This document shows positions 6,445 through 7,068 of a stretch of DNA of 7,068 nucleotides, in pieces (positions within the stretch are counted from its first letter, which is position 1; every line of letters starts with the position of its first letter). This stretch comes from Chloroflexota bacterium (GTDB lineage: Bacteria > Chloroflexota > Anaerolineae > Promineifilales > Promineifilaceae), in contig JAHEEY010000244.1 of NCBI GenBank assembly GCA_024640485.1, positions 1 through 7,068 on the forward strand, given 5' to 3'. The notes under the pieces were generated by a model. That model was not told the origin of the DNA, did no database searches, and saw nothing but the letters and a program-made list of their open reading frames with translations. Made by a program: the position numbers and the translations under genes.

Positions 6445-7068
6445 CTATTTACGTAGTTCGCCTTCGTAAAACACCCATAATGGTGAAGAACGGAAGACCA
6501 ATAATGTGGCGACCAGTGTGATCAGTAGCAGTATCCAGGCCATTGCCGAGGCATAGCCCATGTCGAAATATCTAAAGGCGTTCTGATATAGATACAGGTT
6601 GTAGACCAGCGTGGAGCGCATTGGGCCGCCAGCACCGCTGGTGGCGACGTACACTTCCGTGAAATACTGGAAAGAGCCGATAAGCCCCATCACCAGGTTG
6701 TAGAAGATCACCGGGGTCATCATCGGCAGGGTGACGTGGCGGAAGCGAGAGAGGGTGCCGGCGCCATCTATTTTGGCAGCTTCGTAAATGGACGTGGGGA
6801 TCCCCTGCAGGCCGGCAAGGTAGATGATCATGCTGCCGCCCACACCCCACAGACTCATGATAACCAATGAGGGGATCGCCCATTGGGGATCGCTGAGCCA
6901 TCCTGGAGGGTTGGCAATGCCCATTTTGATCAGAAGCGGATTGATGATGCCCACCCGAGGATTGAAAATCCTTACCCAGAGCAGAGCGACAGCGACGCCG
7001 GCAACCACTGACGGCAGGAAATAGATGGTGCGCCACAGGTTGACGCCAGGGATTTCCTGATTCAGCAG
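6445..7068 (-). CDS. Sugar ABC transporter permease, MalF/UgpA type, N-terminus cut by window edge
   Basis: The frame is open from the right edge to the TAG at 6445-6447, giving 207 residues; the N-terminal part, including the start, lies beyond base 7068. The first visible residues, LLNQEIPGVNLWRTIYFLPS, are the typical run into a MalF/UgpA-type permease membrane helix, so the in-frame GTG at 7006-7008 is internal and not a start. The EAA loop reads YEAAKIDGAGTLSRF, coded around 6742-6786. Several hydrophobic helices follow, and the protein ends FYEGELRK. Full-length relatives are about 290-310 residues, so roughly a third is missing. It pairs with the MalG-type permease 14 bases downstream to form the membrane channel of a CUT1 importer. 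The binding protein and ATPase are probably encoded elsewhere, the former often just upstream. Confidence 0.95.
   Translation of the reverse strand: MLNQEIPGVNLWRTIYFLPSVVAGVAVALLWVRIFNPRVGIINPLLIKMGIANPPGWLSDPQWAIPSLVIMSLWGVGGSMIIYLAGLQGIPTSIYEAAKIDGAGTLSRFRHVTLPMMTPVIFYNLVMGLIGSFQYFTEVYVATSGAGGPMRSTLVYNLYLYQNAFRYFDMGYASAMAWILLLITLVATLLVFRSSPLWVFYEGELRK

Noticed and set aside
7006..7008. GTG as a start codon for the right-edge permease
   Set aside because: The frame continues upstream to the window edge and the 20 upstream codons encode conserved permease sequence, so the GTG is internal.

Overview
The window is a compact block of metabolic genes, all read from the minus strand (right to left). 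Eight coding regions fill it almost completely, and the gaps between them are only 14 to 72 bases. No RNA gene, insertion sequence, CRISPR array, long repeat or convincing terminator is visible. The two outer genes run off the window edges, so the block continues both ways and its promoter is probably to the right of base 7068.

In transcription order the genes are: a MalF/UgpA-type sugar ABC permease (start outside the window); a MalG/UgpE-type sugar ABC permease with an unusually large soluble insertion; a neutral/alkaline ceramidase-fold hydrolase without a signal peptide; a PIG-L/LmbE-type zinc de-N-acetylase; a small stand-alone class III nucleotide cyclase domain that has lost its transition-state residues; a short glycerol-1-phosphate dehydrogenase-like (AraM/iron-ADH superfamily) enzyme; a Gfo/Idh/MocA NAD(P)-dependent oxidoreductase; and a DUF1786 protein cut off by the left edge.

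The layout suggests an uptake-and-breakdown operon. The two permeases would import a sugar or sugar conjugate. The ceramidase-like and PIG-L-like hydrolases would remove N-acyl/N-acetyl groups in the cytoplasm. The two dehydrogenases would then oxidise or reduce the resulting sugar or polyol (phosphate). Apart from the general family functions, the substrate and pathway order are inference. The binding protein and ATPase of the transporter are not in the window.

The organism is a bacterium of moderately high GC content with canonical Shine-Dalgarno sites. The combination of a sugar permease with a long extracytoplasmic insert, DUF1786, PIG-L and ceramidase-like genes resembles what is seen in Chloroflexota (Anaerolineae/Caldilineae type), but this is a low-confidence guess. 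The items most worth a second look are the degenerate cyclase domain, the dehydrogenase that follows it in the same reading frame without a ribosome binding site, and the pairing of two unrelated amide hydrolases.
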